A DNA stretch of 21,408 bases from an uncultured Marvinbryantia sp. (GCF_905201705.1 NZ_CAJKOX010000056.1:1-21408); one strand, 5' to 3'; positions 7,330 through 15,680 are shown, counted from the stretch's first letter. Program-made: numbers and translations. Notes: generated from the letters alone by a model not told the origin.

Positions 7330-8214
7330 TTAGCTGATCGCTTCCGCACCGGCAATAATCTCTGTTAATTCCTGCGTAATCGAGCTCTGACGCGCCCGGT
7401 TATACTGCAGAGACAGTTTTTCAATCATTTCTTCCGCGTTGCTGGTCGCCGAATCCATCGCCTGCATTCTGGCTCCGTTTTCGCTTGCCGCCGCCTCGAT
7501 CAGCGAACCAAACAAAATACTGGTAACGTATTTCGGGATGATGATATCCAGCGACTGATCCTCCGCCGGTTCGTAGTTCATCGGCGTATTCAGATCCGCC
7601 TCACGCTGACGCGTCTTCTGCGTACCCGCCTCCAGCTCCTCCTCGGTAAATTCCACCGGCAGCAGCTTCATAAGCGTCGGAACATGCACCACCGTATTTT
7701 TAAACGCGGTGTACGCCACGTAAATCTCACCGATCTCGCCGTCCGTGAATGCCTTCAGCACCGCCTCACTGATCTCGCGCGCATCGGAATACATCGGATT
7801 GTTCATAACGTCACTGTAGTCGGCTCGGACATGATAGCCGCGTCTCTCCAGGAAGTCTTTCCCTTTTCTCCCGATGGTGATCAGCTCGATATCCTCTCTG
7901 GCAAAGCCGCTCCCGGTGACAAGCTTCTCCACACCGGAATTATAGCCGCCCGCAAGCCCGCGGTTGGAAGTAATCGTGATAATACATTTTTTCTTACTCT
8001 CTCCGCCCTGCAGGTAAGGGTGCCTGATCTGCCCGGAATGCGACAGGATATGGGCAACCGTGCGGTACATTTTTTCGAAGTACGGCTTCGCCTGCTCCGC
8101 ACGCTGCTTTGTCTTCTGCAGTTTTACGGTAGATACCAGCTTCATGGCTTTTGTAATCTGTCCGATGCTCGATACACTGCTTTTACGCCTCTGTATGTCT
8201 CTCATGGAAGCCAT
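7330..8214 (-). CDS. atpG: F1Fo ATP synthase gamma subunit
   Basis: This 294-residue protein is the rotating shaft of F1. The N-terminal helix MRDIQRRKSSVSSIGQITKAMKLVS and the C-terminal helix with ENGARMQAMDSATSNA and YNRARQSSITQELTEIIAGA, which pair as the coiled-coil axle, are both intact. The middle Rossmann-like part has ITSNRGLAGGYNS. The ATG at 8214 has AGGGGTG upstream. A second in-frame ATG three codons later (before RDIQ) is possible. Length is normal. It lies between atpA and atpD as in most bacteria. Confidence 0.97.
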   Translation of the reverse strand: MASMRDIQRRKSSVSSIGQITKAMKLVSTVKLQKTKQRAEQAKPYFEKMYRTVAHILSHSGQIRHPYLQGGESKKKCIITITSNRGLAGGYNSGVEKLVTGSGFAREDIELITIGRKGKDFLERRGYHVRADYSDVMNNPMYSDAREISEAVLKAFTDGEIGEIYVAYTAFKNTVVHVPTLMKLLPVEFTEEELEAGTQKTRQREADLNTPMNYEPAEDQSLDIIIPKYVTSILFGSLIEAAASENGARMQAMDSATSNAEEMIEKLSLQYNRARQSSITQELTEIIAGAEAIS

Positions 8215-8227
8215 TTGGTATCACCCC

Positions 8228-9736
8228 TTACTTTTTAAAATTTGCCTTGCATTCCTCGATCGCCTGCACCAGCAGCTTCTCCGTTTCGTCGGAAATCTCC
8301 TTCGTCTCATCGATTGCTTTCGGTATCTCCGGATATTTGGTCTGCACCAGCTCAAACAGCGCATCCTGGAACGACAGAATATCCTCCACTGCAACATCCA
8401 GCAGATACTTCTTTGTCGCCGCATAGATAATCATGATCTGGTAGGCAACCGGCATCGGCTGGTACTGCGTCTGCTTCAGGATCTCCTTGATGCGTTCTCC
8501 CTGCGCCAGCTTTTCCTTCGTGTCTGCATCCAGCTCGGAACCGAACTGCGAGAACGCAGCCAGCTCGCGGTACTGTGCCAGCTCGACACGGATCGGAGCG
8601 GCGATCTTCTTCATCGCCTTGATCTGCGCTGCGCCGCCTACACGGGATACGGAAAGACCGGCGTTTACAGCCGGACGGAAGCCCGCGTTAAACATCTCTG
8701 TTTCCAGATAAATCTGACCGTCCGTGATGGAAATAACGTTTGTCGGAATGTATGCGGATACATCGCCCGCCTGCGTCTCGATGATCGGGAGCGCCGTCAG
8801 GGAACCGCCGCCCAATTCATCCGAGAGCTTCGCCGCACGCTCCAGCAGTCTGGAGTGCAGGTAGAAAACATCGCCCGGATATGCCTCACGGCCTGGCGGA
8901 CGTCTCAGAAGCAGGGACAGGGTACGGTAAGCCGCCGCATGCTTGGACAGGTCATCGTAGATGATCAGCACGTCGTCGCCGTTTTCCATCCATTCCTCGC
9001 CGATCGCGCAGCCGCTGTACGGCGCGATATACTGGAGAGGCGCCAGCTCGCTGGCAGTGGAGGCAACGACGGTCGTGTAATCCATCGCCCCGTATTCTTC
9101 TAAGGTTTTTACAATATTGGCAACGGTAGAGGATTTCTGACCGATCGCCACATAAATACATTTTACGCCCTGCCCCTTCTGATTGATGATCGTATCAATC
9201 GCGATGGCAGTTTTTCCGGTCTGTCTGTCACCAATGATCAGCTCACGCTGGCCGCGTCCGATCGGTACCATGGAGTCGATCGCCTTGATACCTGTCTGCA
9301 GCGGCGTGTCCACGGATTTTCTGGTGATAACGCCGGGAGCCACACGCTCGATTTCCCTTGTCTTGCTGGAAGGGATGGGACCCTTTCCGTCAATCGGATG
9401 GCCGAGCGCGTTGACAACTCTTCCGAGCATACCATCGCCCACCGGCACGGAAACCACGCGTCCGGTCGTCTTTACCGTGTCGCCCTCGCTGATGCTTGAC
9501 GCATCGCTGAGCAGTACGGCGCCGACATTGTCCTCTTCCAGGTTGAGCACCATACCCTCGACCTCTCCCGGAAATTCCAGAAGCTCGCCCTGCATCGCGC
9601 TCTCAAGACCATGGATACGGGCAATCCCGTCCGACACCTGCATGACCGTTCCCACATTTGAAACAGACATTTTGGAGGAATATTTCTTTATCTCGTCCTT
9701 AATTACAGAACTGATTTCCTCTGGTCTTAAATTCAT
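8228..9736 (-). CDS. atpA: F1Fo ATP synthase alpha subunit
   Basis: This 502-residue regulatory nucleotide-binding subunit alternates with beta in the F1 hexamer. The N-terminal beta-barrel region (GTVMQVSDGIARIHGL) and the P-loop GDRQTGKT at residues 169-176 are present. Further conserved blocks are VLIIYDDLSKHA, the arginine-finger region SVSRVGGAAQ and the C-terminal helical bundle. Length and all motifs are typical. It follows atpH by 21 nt and precedes atpG by 13 nt. Confidence 0.98.
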   Translation of the reverse strand: MNLRPEEISSVIKDEIKKYSSKMSVSNVGTVMQVSDGIARIHGLESAMQGELLEFPGEVEGMVLNLEEDNVGAVLLSDASSISEGDTVKTTGRVVSVPVGDGMLGRVVNALGHPIDGKGPIPSSKTREIERVAPGVITRKSVDTPLQTGIKAIDSMVPIGRGQRELIIGDRQTGKTAIAIDTIINQKGQGVKCIYVAIGQKSSTVANIVKTLEEYGAMDYTTVVASTASELAPLQYIAPYSGCAIGEEWMENGDDVLIIYDDLSKHAAAYRTLSLLLRRPPGREAYPGDVFYLHSRLLERAAKLSDELGGGSLTALPIIETQAGDVSAYIPTNVISITDGQIYLETEMFNAGFRPAVNAGLSVSRVGGAAQIKAMKKIAAPIRVELAQYRELAAFSQFGSELDADTKEKLAQGERIKEILKQTQYQPMPVAYQIMIIYAATKKYLLDVAVEDILSFQDALFELVQTKYPEIPKAIDETKEISDETEKLLVQAIEECKANFKK

Positions 9737-9757
9737 GAGGTTTGCATCCTTTCTATA

Positions 9758-10327
9758 TTATTCCTGCCCGCATTTCTGCGGTTCCAGTGACGTTCTCTGA
9801 AGCCTGCGGACAACGTCCGTCAGCTTGCTGCGGATACTGCTGTCCACCACGGTGTCGCCGATGCGGATAACCAGTCCGCCGATCAGCGCCGGATCGACGT
9901 CGTATGTCATCTCCATCTCCACATACCCGGTAGTTTCAAGCAGCTTCTTTCTGATCCGCTCTTTCCATTCTTCGGAAAGCTCCATCGGCGAGGTGACTTG
10001 CGCCCTGCCGATTTTTTTGTATTCCTTTACTCTTGCCACGATATAGTCCAGTATGGCATCCAGCTCGCCGCACCGCTGTTTGTTCACAATGATGCGCAGA
10101 AAGCCTGTCAGATTATCGCTGACGCGGCCTTTAAAAATCTTTTCCACCAGATTCAGCTTTTCTTCTTTTCCGATATCCGGATTTCGCAGAACCCGGGCAA
10201 GCTCCGGATTTTCTTCAAATGCCTTCCGGACGGCAAGCACCTCCTGCATCATGGCATCCACACTGTTTTCCTCTACGGAAAGGTCGAACAGGGCATCGCC
10301 ATATGTCTTGGATACTAACTTTGCCAT
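9758..10327 (-). CDS. atpH: F1Fo ATP synthase delta subunit (OSCP)
   Basis: This 189-residue peripheral-stalk subunit joins the b subunits to the top of F1. The N-terminal helical domain begins KTYGDALFDLSVEE and includes NPELARVLRNPDI. The C-terminal part has ALIGGLVIRIGDTVVDSSIRSKL, the family signature. The start overlaps the end of atpF by 13 nt, indicating translational coupling. Length is slightly above the common 175-185 residues, and no defect is seen. Confidence 0.96.
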   Translation of the reverse strand: MAKLVSKTYGDALFDLSVEENSVDAMMQEVLAVRKAFEENPELARVLRNPDIGKEEKLNLVEKIFKGRVSDNLTGFLRIIVNKQRCGELDAILDYIVARVKEYKKIGRAQVTSPMELSEEWKERIRKKLLETTGYVEMEMTYDVDPALIGGLVIRIGDTVVDSSIRSKLTDVVRRLQRTSLEPQKCGQE

Positions 10328-10830
10328 GTATCATCACCTATTTCCTTTAAGGTTTCTTCCATGAGGGATTCCTGCACACTCGTATCGATGGATGCAGCAA
10401 CCACTTTACCTGCCATGAGCGAAGCAATGGAAATCATTTCTTTCTTCATATCGTCTGCAGCCTTCTTTTTGTCCAGCTCGATCTGCGCCTGCGCCCGCGC
10501 GATGATGCGCGCCGCCTCTTCATTCGCCTGCGCTTTGATGTCCTCCGCATTTTGGAGCGCCTTCTGTCTCGCCTGACTTAAGATCTCGTCTGCTTCTTTA
10601 TTGATATTTTTAATTCTGGCGTCGTAGTCTTCCTTCAGCAGCTTTGCCTGCTCCTTGTCCGCCTGCGCTGTGTCAATGTCGTTCTTAATCCTTTCCTGAC
10701 GCTTTTTCAGAAAATCCCTTGCCGGGTTGAAAAGCAGATAGGATAAAAGGGTATACATTACCAGCATGGCAAGCATCAAAAGCACGGTATCCGCCAGAAG
10801 CTGCGGGTCCAGATTAAATAATCTCTCCAA
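10315..10830 (-). CDS. atpF: F1Fo ATP synthase b subunit
   Basis: This 171-residue peripheral-stalk protein has one N-terminal membrane helix (about residues 12-34) and then a long charged, alanine-rich helix rich in E, K, Q and A that forms the stalk dimer. The first codon is TTG at 10830, preceded by GGGAGG about 8 nt away; no ATG fits better. It is separated from atpE by an unusual 168-nt spacer with hairpins and flanking repeats, while other operon junctions are under 40 nt. A TTG start and a structured leader may tune b-subunit output relative to the many c subunits (inference). Confidence 0.95.
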   Translation of the reverse strand: MERLFNLDPQLLADTVLLMLAMLVMYTLLSYLLFNPARDFLKKRQERIKNDIDTAQADKEQAKLLKEDYDARIKNINKEADEILSQARQKALQNAEDIKAQANEEAARIIARAQAQIELDKKKAADDMKKEMISIASLMAGKVVAASIDTSVQESLMEETLKEIGDDTWQS

Positions 10831-10845
10831 GGTTTCGCCTCCCTT

Positions 10846-10994
10846 CTGCTCGTTTTACTCGCAGAACCGCTTCGCGATGCACACGGGCTTCGCCCGGCGC
10901 CGCATGTCTCGGGTTTCTCCCTTCCGTTCGAAACTCTTCGCGGAACTACGGCAGTGTTTTTTCTATTTCCTGCCTACTCGCTTTTTACTCGCAC
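10846..10994. repeat. Hairpin-rich spacer with flanking imperfect direct repeats in the atp operon
   Basis: CTGCTCGTTTTACTCGCAG (10846-10864) and its variant at 10974-10994 (TACTCGCTTTTTACTCGCA core) flank about 109 bp holding several small inverted repeats: CGGGC/GCCCG at 10884-10896, TTCCG/CGGAA at 10922-10945, and CCGCTTCGCG at 10867-10876. No coding potential or U-tract is seen. It resembles a small palindromic insertion that duplicated its flanks, but no relative can be checked here. Confidence 0.55.
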
Positions 10995-10998
10995 TCTT

Positions 10999-11259
10999 TT
11001 ACAGTTTTCCGAGCAGCGGGTTTGCGAACAGCAGAATGAACGCGATCGCAAGACCGTACAGACCGGTTGTCTCGGCAACAGCCTGTCCAAGAAGCATGGT
11101 GGAGGTGATGTCTGATTTCGCGCCCGGATTTCTTCCAACGGCGTTTGCACCGTAACCTGCTGCGATACCCTGTCCGATACCAGGACCAACGCCGGCGATC
11201 ATTGCCAGACCTGCTCCGATTGCAGAACACGCTAAAATTAAACCTTCGTTTGTAATCAT
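10999..11259 (-). CDS. atpE: F1Fo ATP synthase c subunit, sodium-type signature
   Basis: This 86-residue hairpin of two membrane helices forms the rotor ring. Helix 1 has the glycine run GAGLAMIAGVGPGIGQG, the polar loop has R43-N44-P45, and helix 2 has the carboxylate E63. The side chains known to bind sodium in the Ilyobacter tartaricus ring (Q32, V63, E65, S66, Y70) align with Q30, V61, E63, T64 and Y68 at a constant offset, with only a conservative S-to-T change. Sodium rather than proton coupling is therefore likely, though not proven by sequence alone. The ATG has AGGAGG upstream. Confidence 0.96.
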   Translation of the reverse strand: MITNEGLILACSAIGAGLAMIAGVGPGIGQGIAAGYGANAVGRNPGAKSDITSTMLLGQAVAETTGLYGLAIAFILLFANPLLGKL

Positions 11260-11292
11260 TTCTTATTTCCTCCTGTTTAAAATATTTTGAAA

Positions 11293-12027
11293 TTAGTTTT
11301 CTCCCGGCATCTTGTCTCTGGTAAATACCATCGTCAGCATACAGAATACGTATGTCTGGATCGCTCCGGAGAACACATCAAAGTAGATATGCAGAATACC
11401 CGGCCAGCCGACTGCGAATTTTGTGAGCAGCTGATAGATCAGTGACATCATAACAGTGCCCGACAGAATGTTTCCAAAAAGACGCAGGGACAGTGAAAAC
11501 GGTACTGCTATCTCACCGATCAGATTGATTGGGAACAGAAGCGGCAGCGGCTGAAACAGCCCTGTAAAGGCGCCGACTTTGTTGTACTTGATATTATTGT
11601 ACTGAATGATCCCAAACGTGATCAGACCGAGCGGCAACGTCACGCCGTAGTCTGCGGTAGGCGGCCGCAGCCCGAAAAGACCGGAAATGTTGCTGACAAA
11701 GATGAATAAAAACAGCGCGCTGATATAGTTGACAAATTTCCCGGCGTATTTGCCCATACTGCCCTCAACCATCTTATCCAGCATTTCCACGATCAGCTCC
11801 ACCACATTCTGGAAACCGCCCGGAATCTCCTCCGCGCGCTTTATCCTGCGGTTCGCCGCGACAGCAAAAATCAGAAGCACCGCCATCACGATGAGGACGC
11901 TGACATGTGTCGTGGTAATCCAGAGCTCCTGCCCGAACAGCTCGTATTTGATGAGACCGTGTACCATAAAGTCCACATCGCCTCCGCCTGCCAGCAGAAA
12001 CCCTCCGCTAAAACCAGCACTTTCCAC
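11293..12027 (-). CDS. atpB: F1Fo ATP synthase a subunit
   Basis: This 244-residue polytopic membrane stator forms the ion half-channels beside the c ring. The essential arginine is R182 in LSLRLFGNILSG, and the last helices (HIYFDVFSGAIQTYVFCML) are typical. Five or so hydrophobic segments are visible. The best start is GTG at 12027, behind AAGGTGAG and 4 nt after the atpI stop. An ATG at codon 21 (MVHGLIKYELFGQELW) is an alternative, since many homologues begin near there. It is followed 33 nt later by atpE. Confidence 0.95.
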   Translation of the reverse strand: MESAGFSGGFLLAGGGDVDFMVHGLIKYELFGQELWITTTHVSVLIVMAVLLIFAVAANRRIKRAEEIPGGFQNVVELIVEMLDKMVEGSMGKYAGKFVNYISALFLFIFVSNISGLFGLRPPTADYGVTLPLGLITFGIIQYNNIKYNKVGAFTGLFQPLPLLFPINLIGEIAVPFSLSLRLFGNILSGTVMMSLIYQLLTKFAVGWPGILHIYFDVFSGAIQTYVFCMLTMVFTRDKMPGEN

Positions 12028-12031
12028 ATTC

Positions 12032-12469
12032 TCACCTTCTTTCCTTCATAATGGTAGCGTCCTTACGATCTTCCTTTCCGCCCGCAAGCCGGTGGATCAG
12101 CGGCTGTGTATATGCCCCCAGCTTCAGCGTGAGCAGTCCCAGAAACACCGCGATGATATCTCCGTGAAGCCGCCACACCAGCACCACCAGGACCATTGCC
12201 GCCACGGTCCGCAGAACAACGCCCTTTTTCATGTGCTTCGAAGCATCCTCCTGCGTAAGCTCCAGAGAATCCTCCACAAACCGGCACATGTGAAACGCCA
12301 TTCCCACGGCTCCGAGAACTCCGGCAAAAAGACTCAGAAAAAATGCTGTTTTCGAATCTGCAAACCAGACAAGCGCCAGAGCAAGCAGCAGTCCCCACAG
12401 CAGGATCCCGCCGGTCAGCTCCTTCAGCGTCGGATGCAGATTGCCCAGAAATTTCTTAATCCGTTCCAT
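12032..12469 (-). CDS. atpI: ATP synthase subunit I (AtpI)
   Basis: This 145-residue membrane protein has four hydrophobic segments (roughly residues 19-36, 41-60, 80-98 and 99-118) and fits the ATP-synt_I family. It assists c-ring assembly in other bacteria and is not part of the final enzyme. The frame is open from 12499, but the ATG at 12469 (MERIKKFLGN) is the only one with a usable Shine-Dalgarno (GAAGG, about 9 nt). This gives a 14-nt overlap with atpZ and a 4-nt gap before atpB. Sequence divergence is normal for this family. Confidence 0.82.
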   Translation of the reverse strand: MERIKKFLGNLHPTLKELTGGILLWGLLLALALVWFADSKTAFFLSLFAGVLGAVGMAFHMCRFVEDSLELTQEDASKHMKKGVVLRTVAAMVLVVLVWRLHGDIIAVFLGLLTLKLGAYTQPLIHRLAGGKEDRKDATIMKERR

Positions 12470-12707
12470 TGCCGTCATCCTTCTTTCCGGATTTTCCATC
12501 CTTCGGCACCAGCTCCTTTACGAGCATCCAGGTATTGCGGCAGCCTGCCAGGATTCCAAGGATCAGAAGCGGCAGTACCGTATGCCAGCCAAAGCGCTCG
12601 TCGAGCCAGGTTCCTATAAAGACGCATAAAATAACAGGGGCGAGCATGCTGATGCCTATCTGAGTGATCATTGCGATGTTCCGGTATACATCCTTCTTGA
12701 AATTCAT
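12456..12707 (-). CDS. atpZ: AtpZ/AtpI-like Fo assembly or ion protein (ATPase_gene1 family)
   Basis: This is an 83-residue protein with two membrane helices (about 12-32 and 43-64) joined by GTWLDERFGWHT, matching the small ATPase_gene1 family found first in many Firmicutes atp operons. The C-terminus is short and charged (KDGKSGKKDDG). AtpZ and AtpI of Bacillus have been linked to magnesium/calcium movement and to c-ring assembly. The exact role here is open. GGGAGG precedes the ATG, and a good promoter lies 30 nt upstream, so this is the first gene of the operon. Confidence 0.85.
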   Translation of the reverse strand: MNFKKDVYRNIAMITQIGISMLAPVILCVFIGTWLDERFGWHTVLPLLILGILAGCRNTWMLVKELVPKDGKSGKKDDGNGTD

Positions 12708-12736
12708 ACATACCCTCCCTCGTTCATTTGGTTTTC

Positions 12737-12765
12737 ATTCTAATGCATCTTGAGCAAAATGTCCA
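12737..12765 (-). promoter_or_regulatory. ATP synthase operon promoter
   Basis: On the minus strand TGGACA (12760-12765) and TAGAAT (12737-12742) are separated by 17 bp, each one mismatch from the sigma-A consensus. The transcript would start near 12730, leaving a leader of about 23 nt before atpZ. A 6-bp inverted repeat (AGATAA 12787-12792, TTATCT 12803-12808) lies about 20 bp further upstream. Confidence 0.75.
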
Positions 12766-12862
12766 GTAAAGTTTAAAATTTCACATAGATAATTTGCCGC
12801 TGTTATCTGAAAATTGTGCATTTTGTTGTATTTGTTCGTTTTTCTTTAGACAAAACAGCGTT

Positions 12863-13903
12863 TTATCCTTCCGTCCGCTCATCCTGCAGCTCTCTCCAGA
12901 TTTCGATGATGAGCATCAGGCTGACAGGTCCCAGCGCAACCCCGGCGACGCCGTACACGCAAATTCCGATGTACACGGCAGCCACCATCGCGATCGGATA
13001 AATTCCCATGCGGTCGCCGATCAGCTTCGGCTCCAGAAATTCGCGCAGGGTGTTTGTAACCAGAAAGAGAAGTACCAGACAAACGCCGAACCAGAATTTT
13101 CCGGTAAACATCTGAAACGCGCCCCAGGGTATCAGGATCGTCCCGGTCCCGATGAAGGGAAGCGCATCTAAAAGCCCGATGACGATCCCCATCAGCAGCG
13201 CATATGGATAGCCAAGAAGCGTCAGCCCCAGCACACAGATGACCGTAACGATGAAAATGATCAAAAGCTGCGCGCGGATCCAGGCTCCGCCCAGCGACAT
13301 CATCGCCGCATTGATCCTGCGCGCCCGCTCGTAGACGCCGTATTTTTTCAGCACCTCGCCTAGCTTTTCATAGTCCTTCAGGATCAGCATATAGGACACA
13401 AATACGATCAGCACCACGCCCAACCATTCCAGCACAGACATCAGATAGGAAAGCGAATTTTTCAGCACGCCCGGCACCGCATAGGTCTGGATGCGCTGCT
13501 CCACAACCACCATGTTGTCGTATATAAAGCTTTCCACCGCCTGCGCATGGATGCCGGTGTTTTTCTCCACAGCGCTGCAGCATACCTTCATCAGATGCTC
13601 CGCCTTCTGCATATAGGAATCAAAGTTTGCCGCCAGATTGCATATCTGCCGGATCAGACTGCTTCCGAGCAGATACAGCGCGATTCCGGCAGCTCCCGTA
13701 AGCAGCACCAGCAAGATGCCGCCCGCCGTCACCTTTTTCAGATGCAGCCTTCGTTCCAGGAAAACCGCTCCCGGCATCAGAAAGCGCACCAGTACCCAGG
13801 CGATGAAAAAAGGAATCACAACCGGCAGTATGTATTTCATTCCAAGAAATACTGCAAGTGCGATCCCCGTCAATTTTACAATGTCCTTATATGATCTGCG
13901 CAT
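12863..13903 (-). CDS. AI-2E family transporter (PF01594 permease)
   Basis: This is a 346-residue polytopic inner-membrane protein. Hydrophobic segments occur near residues 9-40, 57-80, 150-178, 205-262, 270-285 and 295-335. The signature regions PFIGTGTILIPW (about 250-261) and REFLEPKLIG (about 287-296) are present, and the helical soluble insert between segments holds NLAANFDSYMQKAEHLMK. The name comes from E. coli TqsA. Members also include sodium/proton antiporters and sporulation-related YtvI-like proteins, so the substrate cannot be assigned. The ATG has GGAG about 7 nt upstream. It is on the same strand as the ATP synthase operon but separated from it by a promoter. Confidence 0.9.
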   Translation of the reverse strand: MRRSYKDIVKLTGIALAVFLGMKYILPVVIPFFIAWVLVRFLMPGAVFLERRLHLKKVTAGGILLVLLTGAAGIALYLLGSSLIRQICNLAANFDSYMQKAEHLMKVCCSAVEKNTGIHAQAVESFIYDNMVVVEQRIQTYAVPGVLKNSLSYLMSVLEWLGVVLIVFVSYMLILKDYEKLGEVLKKYGVYERARRINAAMMSLGGAWIRAQLLIIFIVTVICVLGLTLLGYPYALLMGIVIGLLDALPFIGTGTILIPWGAFQMFTGKFWFGVCLVLLFLVTNTLREFLEPKLIGDRMGIYPIAMVAAVYIGICVYGVAGVALGPVSLMLIIEIWRELQDERTEG

Positions 13904-13927
13904 ACTGTTCTCCAGAAGGTTTTAGTG

Positions 13928-13949
13928 GACGGCAGCTTTCTCTGCCGTC
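13928..13949. other. Short perfect hairpin upstream of the AI-2E family gene
   Basis: GACGGCAG (13928-13935) and CTGCCGTC (13942-13949) form an 8-bp stem with a 6-nt loop, between the HAD gene and the permease gene. Neither strand has a following T-run, so it is not a clear intrinsic terminator. It would lie in the 5' leader of the permease mRNA. Confidence 0.5.
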
Positions 13950-13978
13950 TGCTATAGTATGCGCACAATCCTTTCGAT

Positions 13979-14779
13979 TTATTTATCGTTTTCCGCGAGA
14001 AGCTTTTCCTTCAGCGTCCGCAGAACGCCGTCCTCCTGGTAAGAGGGCGCCTCGTATTTTGCAGCTGCCTTCAGAGCCGGATGCGCGTTCGCCACCGCAT
14101 AGCTCTCCCCCGCCTGCTTTATCATGCCGATGTCGTTGCAGTTGTCGCCAAACGCCATCGTCTCCTCCATCGTGATGCCAAGCTTTTCCTGCAGGGCGCG
14201 CAGCGCGATGCCCTTGTCCGCCGCTCTGTCCATGCAGTCTATCCAGAAGGTACCCGCCTTCACCACATTAAGCGTATCCCCAAATCTTTCCTGCAGCTCT
14301 TTTTCCAGCTTCTCCGGCGCTTCCTGCTGATAGATAGCGATTTTATTTGTTTTCCGGCAGTATGGAATCAGATCCGGCACCGCCTCTGTCTGAATGTGGA
14401 GCGATCTCAGCCCTTTCAGAAATTCCTCGCTCGGCGATTCCGTGTAAAGCTTCTCCGGCGTCGAAAGAATAATCTCCGTGACGCCGAGGCTGCGAAGATA
14501 TCTGACCATTGCCTCCGCTGTCTCTGGCGGAATATAGGTCACGGAAACGATCTCCTCATTTTTCAGCACGCAGGAACCATTTTCGGTGATGAAGTAAATG
14601 TCTTCTGCGATCGCATCGAACAGGTACCGCATACTGCTGTAATGCCGTCCGCTCGCCGCCGCAAAAAGGATTCCCTTTTCCTGCAGTCTGCGGATAACCC
14701 CGTAAATATCCTCATTCAGTTCGTTTGTCCCCTCCGGGACCAGTGTCCCGTCAATATCGGACGCCGCAAGTTTTATCAT
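13979..14779 (-). CDS. Cof-type HAD-IIB family hydrolase
   Basis: This 266-residue cytoplasmic phosphatase belongs to the haloacid dehalogenase superfamily. Motif I is SDIDGTL with nucleophile D8 and acid D10. Motif II is the AASGR region (about 41-45), the conserved lysine is in the AADKGIALRAL stretch, and motif IV is AFGDNCNDIGM (about 214-224). The alpha/beta cap between about 80 and 180 places it in subclass IIB, which dephosphorylates sugar phosphates, phosphorylated cofactor intermediates or similar metabolites. The substrate cannot be read from sequence. GAAGGAG precedes the ATG. It lies 80 nt after the pseudouridine synthase and may be cotranscribed with it. Confidence 0.92.
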   Translation of the reverse strand: MIKLAASDIDGTLVPEGTNELNEDIYGVIRRLQEKGILFAAASGRHYSSMRYLFDAIAEDIYFITENGSCVLKNEEIVSVTYIPPETAEAMVRYLRSLGVTEIILSTPEKLYTESPSEEFLKGLRSLHIQTEAVPDLIPYCRKTNKIAIYQQEAPEKLEKELQERFGDTLNVVKAGTFWIDCMDRAADKGIALRALQEKLGITMEETMAFGDNCNDIGMIKQAGESYAVANAHPALKAAAKYEAPSYQEDGVLRTLKEKLLAENDK

Positions 14780-14859
14780 CCTACATTTCTCCTTCTGCTG
14801 TCAGTTTTTCCAAAAATCCCATCCCTATGCGGGAATACATTCGCAAAAATCTCTATCTC

Positions 14860-15531
14860 TCATTCCGGACAATGAGCCTGCACGACCGCCGGGAATCCGA
14901 CCGGCTGACAGGAAAATTCCATTTCTTTTCCAGTCGTCGGATGGGTAAACACCAGCCTGCTTGCGCAGAGCGCGATCTGTTCCCCGCGCTGCGCAAGCGG
15001 ATTATACTTTGCATCCCCGTAAAGCGGCGCGCCGCTCTCCGCCATCTGCACGCGGATCTGATGATGCCGCCCGGTATGCAGATTTATTTTCACAAGCGCG
15101 CGACCTTCCGTCTCCGCAAGCACCCGGTAGTTCAGCTCCGCCCGCTTCGCGCCCGGTGTCTTTTGGGGAACCGCACGCGAACAATTCCCTGACGGTTCTT
15201 TTTTTAAATAATGTATCAGCGTTCCTTCCGTCTGCGGCAGCCTTCCGCAGACAACCGCAAGATACTCCTTCTTCATCCTTCCGTCCTGTACCTGAGCGCT
15301 TAACTTCGCCGCCGCAGACGGCGTTTTCGCAAAAACAACCAGGCCCTGCACCGGCTGGTCGAGGCGATGCACCACCCCAACATACGGATTTGCCTTTTCG
15401 TATTTTTCCATCAGATACGTGCGCACCATGCTCTCCAGATCCATGCGCCCGAAGGACGCATTCTGCACTGCAAGTCCCGCGGGCTTTCTGCAGACAAGAA
15501 GCTGTTTGTCCTCATATATAATATCCGGCAT
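14860..15531 (-). CDS. RluA-family RNA pseudouridine synthase
   Basis: This is a 223-residue enzyme that converts uridine to pseudouridine in structured RNA. The catalytic aspartate is D58 in HRLDQPVQGLVVFAKT. Other family motifs are the start DKQLLVCRKPAGL, KKEYLAVV and LHTGRHHQIRVQM. There is no N-terminal S4 domain, so it belongs to the compact RluA/TruC-like branch and its RNA target is not clear. The frame is open to 15630, but ATG 15531 has AGGAG at 7 nt and begins with the conserved MPDIIYED. The upstream part overlaps the csp terminator. G59 of the usual HRLDxxTSG pattern is changed (DQPVQG), a minor variation. Confidence 0.92.
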   Translation of the reverse strand: MPDIIYEDKQLLVCRKPAGLAVQNASFGRMDLESMVRTYLMEKYEKANPYVGVVHRLDQPVQGLVVFAKTPSAAAKLSAQVQDGRMKKEYLAVVCGRLPQTEGTLIHYLKKEPSGNCSRAVPQKTPGAKRAELNYRVLAETEGRALVKINLHTGRHHQIRVQMAESGAPLYGDAKYNPLAQRGEQIALCASRLVFTHPTTGKEMEFSCQPVGFPAVVQAHCPE

Positions 15532-15600
15532 AAAATCTCCTAAGTATACCCTCATTTTCTGCCGGGACGTAAGCTCCCGACACTCAAATCCCGGTGATAT

Positions 15601-15655
15601 AAAAAAGCGCTGCCGCAGTTGACTTTGCAATCAATCGTGCGACAGCTTCTTTTTT
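15601..15655 (-). terminator. Intrinsic terminator of the cold-shock gene
   Basis: On the minus strand the arm 15655-15638 pairs with 15617-15601 over about 16 bp, with one bulge and one mismatch, around a 20-nt loop. It ends in a T6 run (15606-15601). It lies 25 nt after the csp stop. The A-run on the other side makes it potentially bidirectional. Confidence 0.85.
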
Positions 15656-15680
15656 ACGCTAGTAGGAATTACTCTGTCAT

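Noticed and set aside
13928..13949. Intrinsic terminator for the HAD or AI-2E family gene
   Set aside because: A perfect stem is present, but no T-run follows on either strand and it is on the upstream side of the permease gene.
15532..15630. N-terminal extension of the pseudouridine synthase
   Set aside because: The extension runs through the csp terminator stem. ATG 15531 has a proper ribosome site and family-typical start.
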